The position numbers were made by a program, and so were the translations under genes. From an uncultured Candidatus Saccharibacteria bacterium (GTDB lineage: Bacteria; Patescibacteriota; Saccharimonadia; Saccharimonadales; Saccharimonadaceae): a stretch of DNA of 5,877 nt. Under the pieces are notes generated by a model. It was not told where the DNA came from. It did not search any database and worked only from the letters and a program-made list of their open reading frames with translations. Below, piece after piece: positions 4,542-5,877 of the stretch. Within the stretch, counting starts at the first letter, position 1, and each line of letters begins with the position of its first letter. Location of the stretch: positions 1-5,877 of the forward strand of contig CAOQNC010000042.1 of NCBI GenBank assembly GCA_948511255.1, read 5' to 3'.

Positions 4542-5786
4542 CTAAATCTCAGTTGCTCCACCAAAGTATTCGCGTAAGGCTTCAGGAAGTTTAAGCTTGC
4601 CATCTTTTTGCGCGTAATTTTCAAGAACAACGACCATAGTGCGGGCGAGTGAAATTGCGGTCCCATTCAAAGTATGTAGCACTTCGACCTGACCGTCGTT
4701 CCGGCGGACACGAATATTAAGGCTGCGAGCCTGGAAATCCGTGCAGTTCGAACAGCTGGTGAGCTCGCGATATTTCTGATCGACCGGCGACCAGTATTCA
4801 ATATCATATTTTTTGGCGGCGGGAGCGCCGAGATCGCCGGCGGCGATATTGATAACGCGATACGGAATGCCGAGTTCTTGCCAAATTTCTTCTTCGATTT
4901 CGCGAATTTTTTCGTGCATTTCTTTGGACTTTTCTGGCAGACAGAAAACATACATTTCGAGTTTGTTAAACTGGTGGACGCGGAAGAGGCCGCGAGTATG
5001 TTTGCCGTAAGTGCCGGCTTCCTTGCGGAAGCAGGCGCTGTAGCCGGCGTAGCAAAGCGGGAGATCTTTTTCGTCGATGATTTCGTCCATATGGTAGCCG
5101 GTGAGCGGCATTTCAGCGGTCGCAATCATGGCAAGGTCTTCGCCTTCGATATAATATTCATCACTTTGCTCGCTGCTGCGCGGGTTAAAGCCGCAGCCTT
5201 CGAGAATCTTGCTGGAAACCATGTCGGGGACGGTCATAAAATTGAAGCCGTGCTCGGTGACTTTTTTCAAGCCGAACTGGAGCAGAGCGTTTTCGAGAAG
5301 CGCGAGGCCGTTCTTTAGGTAGTAAAACTTTGCGCCGGCAACTTTGGCACCACGCTCAAAGTCGACCCAATCACGGGAAATTGCATAGTCAAGATGGTCG
5401 ACACCATCGGTGCGGTGTTCGCCCCAACTTTTGATTTCGACACTACATTCTTCGCCACCAAGCGGAACATCCTCAAAAATGATATTTGGAACTTGTTTCA
5501 AGCCGTCGGCAAGTTGTTTTTCGATGTCGGAAAGCCCAGGCTCGAGCGCGGCGAGTTGTTCTTTAACTTCTTTTGCTTGAGCGATAAGCTCGGGATCTGG
5601 CTTGCCGCCTTTCATGCGACTAGACAATTCATTGCGGCGCTGGCGAAGCTCCTCAACGGTTTGGAGTGATGACTTGCGCGCATCATCCAGCTCAAGAAGG
5701 GTAGGGATATCAACTTGATAACCTTTTTCGCGAGCAGACTTTTCAACTAACTCTTGATTTTTCCGAATGAAATTGATGTCTAACAT
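4542..5786 (-). CDS. serS: Seryl-tRNA synthetase (class II aminoacyl-tRNA synthetase)
   Basis: Charges tRNA-Ser with serine in the cytoplasm, using ATP. From the ATG at 5786 it has 414 residues, normal for bacterial SerRS, and begins MLDINFIRKN, the classic SerRS start. Residues 1-100 form the N-terminal tRNA-binding coiled coil (charged helices at about 35-58 and 65-97). The catalytic core follows: motif 1 region around YYLKNGLALLENALLQFGL (155-173), the serine-binding TAE at 223-225, motif 2 FRKEAGTYGKHTRGLFRVHQ (253-272) and motif 3 GTAISLARTMVVVLEN (375-390), with its arginine at 382. An in-frame ATG six codons upstream (5804) is rejected: it would put the promoter -10 inside the gene, and ATG 5786 sits exactly six bases after that -10. 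It is the first gene of the serS-murJ pair. Confidence 0.97.
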   Translation of the reverse strand: MLDINFIRKNQELVEKSAREKGYQVDIPTLLELDDARKSSLQTVEELRQRRNELSSRMKGGKPDPELIAQAKEVKEQLAALEPGLSDIEKQLADGLKQVPNIIFEDVPLGGEECSVEIKSWGEHRTDGVDHLDYAISRDWVDFERGAKVAGAKFYYLKNGLALLENALLQFGLKKVTEHGFNFMTVPDMVSSKILEGCGFNPRSSEQSDEYYIEGEDLAMIATAEMPLTGYHMDEIIDEKDLPLCYAGYSACFRKEAGTYGKHTRGLFRVHQFNKLEMYVFCLPEKSKEMHEKIREIEEEIWQELGIPYRVINIAAGDLGAPAAKKYDIEYWSPVDQKYRELTSCSNCTDFQARSLNIRVRRNDGQVEVLHTLNGTAISLARTMVVVLENYAQKDGKLKLPEALREYFGGATEI

Positions 5787-5792
5787 ATAATT

Positions 5793-5801
5793 ATTGTAGC
5801 A
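5793..5801 (-). promoter_or_regulatory. Extended -10 promoter of serS-murJ, leaderless geometry
   Basis: TGCTACAAT on the minus strand (5801-5793), then AATTAT and the serS ATG at 5786. The six-base gap equals those of uppP and the CBS gene. No good -35 and no Shine-Dalgarno site. I see no T-box-like leader; there is no room for one. Confidence 0.6.
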
Positions 5802-5824
5802 CAAAACTGCGCAAGTTTAGAGTT

Positions 5825-5877
5825 TTATCGAGCGATAACTGATTGGGCGTTGGTGGAGAGGATTACCAAGTGCCACC
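5825..5877 (-). CDS. Possible C-terminal tail of a minus-strand gene beyond the right edge
   Basis: On the minus strand one frame from the edge reads WHLVILSTNAQSVIAR and stops with TAA at 5827-5825. Its codons (ATC, CTC, TCC, ACC, AAC, GCC) match the usage of the neighbouring genes, and the stop lies 23 bases before the serS promoter. Sixteen residues are too few to name a family. A second frame is also open for a similar length, so this is weak. Confidence 0.3.
   Translation of the reverse strand, partial: WHLVILSTNAQSVIAR

Noticed and set aside
5787..5804. Upstream in-frame start of serS adding MCYNNY
   Set aside because: It would place the extended -10 inside the coding region and add residues before the conserved MLDI start.

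Overview
The window looks like a compact bacterial chromosome segment of roughly balanced base composition. The style of the proteins suggests the Candidate Phyla Radiation, most likely Candidatus Saccharibacteria (TM7): a CBS-domain protein of a type I associate with that group, a divergent MurJ with a long hydrophilic N-terminus, and short intergenic gaps. That placement is inference from protein style, not from a marker gene. All complete genes read through with the standard code, and none of them ends in TGA.

Layout from left to right. A minus-strand CBS-domain gene runs off the left edge (1-584). Its reading frame is broken at position 276-282, on a CCCAAAA heptamer. A near-perfect palindromic promoter (583-600) lies at its start codon. 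A plus-strand gene for a membrane-anchored DsbA-like thiol-disulfide oxidoreductase follows (719-1414), with its own rho-independent terminator (1431-1460). Convergent to it is a compact minus-strand unit of about 280 nt (about 1829 down to 1550). This unit has a good promoter, a structured and possibly pseudoknotted leader, a 31-codon ORF with a Shine-Dalgarno site, a short imperfect repeat array and a terminator. I could not match it to any known RNA or protein family.

The right half is a minus-strand envelope cluster: serS (seryl-tRNA synthetase, 5786 down to 4542), then murJ (lipid II flippase, 4539 down to 2779) two bases downstream and probably translationally coupled, then uppP (undecaprenyl-pyrophosphate phosphatase, 2749 down to 1943) behind its own promoter. 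MurJ moves lipid II outward and UppP regenerates the undecaprenyl-phosphate carrier, so the two serve the same lipid cycle. A short open frame at the right edge may be the tail of another minus-strand gene.

A regulatory theme runs through the window. The CBS gene, uppP and serS each have an extended -10 (TGnTAnAAT) followed by exactly six bases and then ATG, with no Shine-Dalgarno sequence. That geometry predicts transcription starting on the A of the start codon, i.e. leaderless mRNAs. The dsbA-like gene and the 31-codon ORF instead have leaders and clear AGGAG sites, so two modes of translation initiation seem to coexist.
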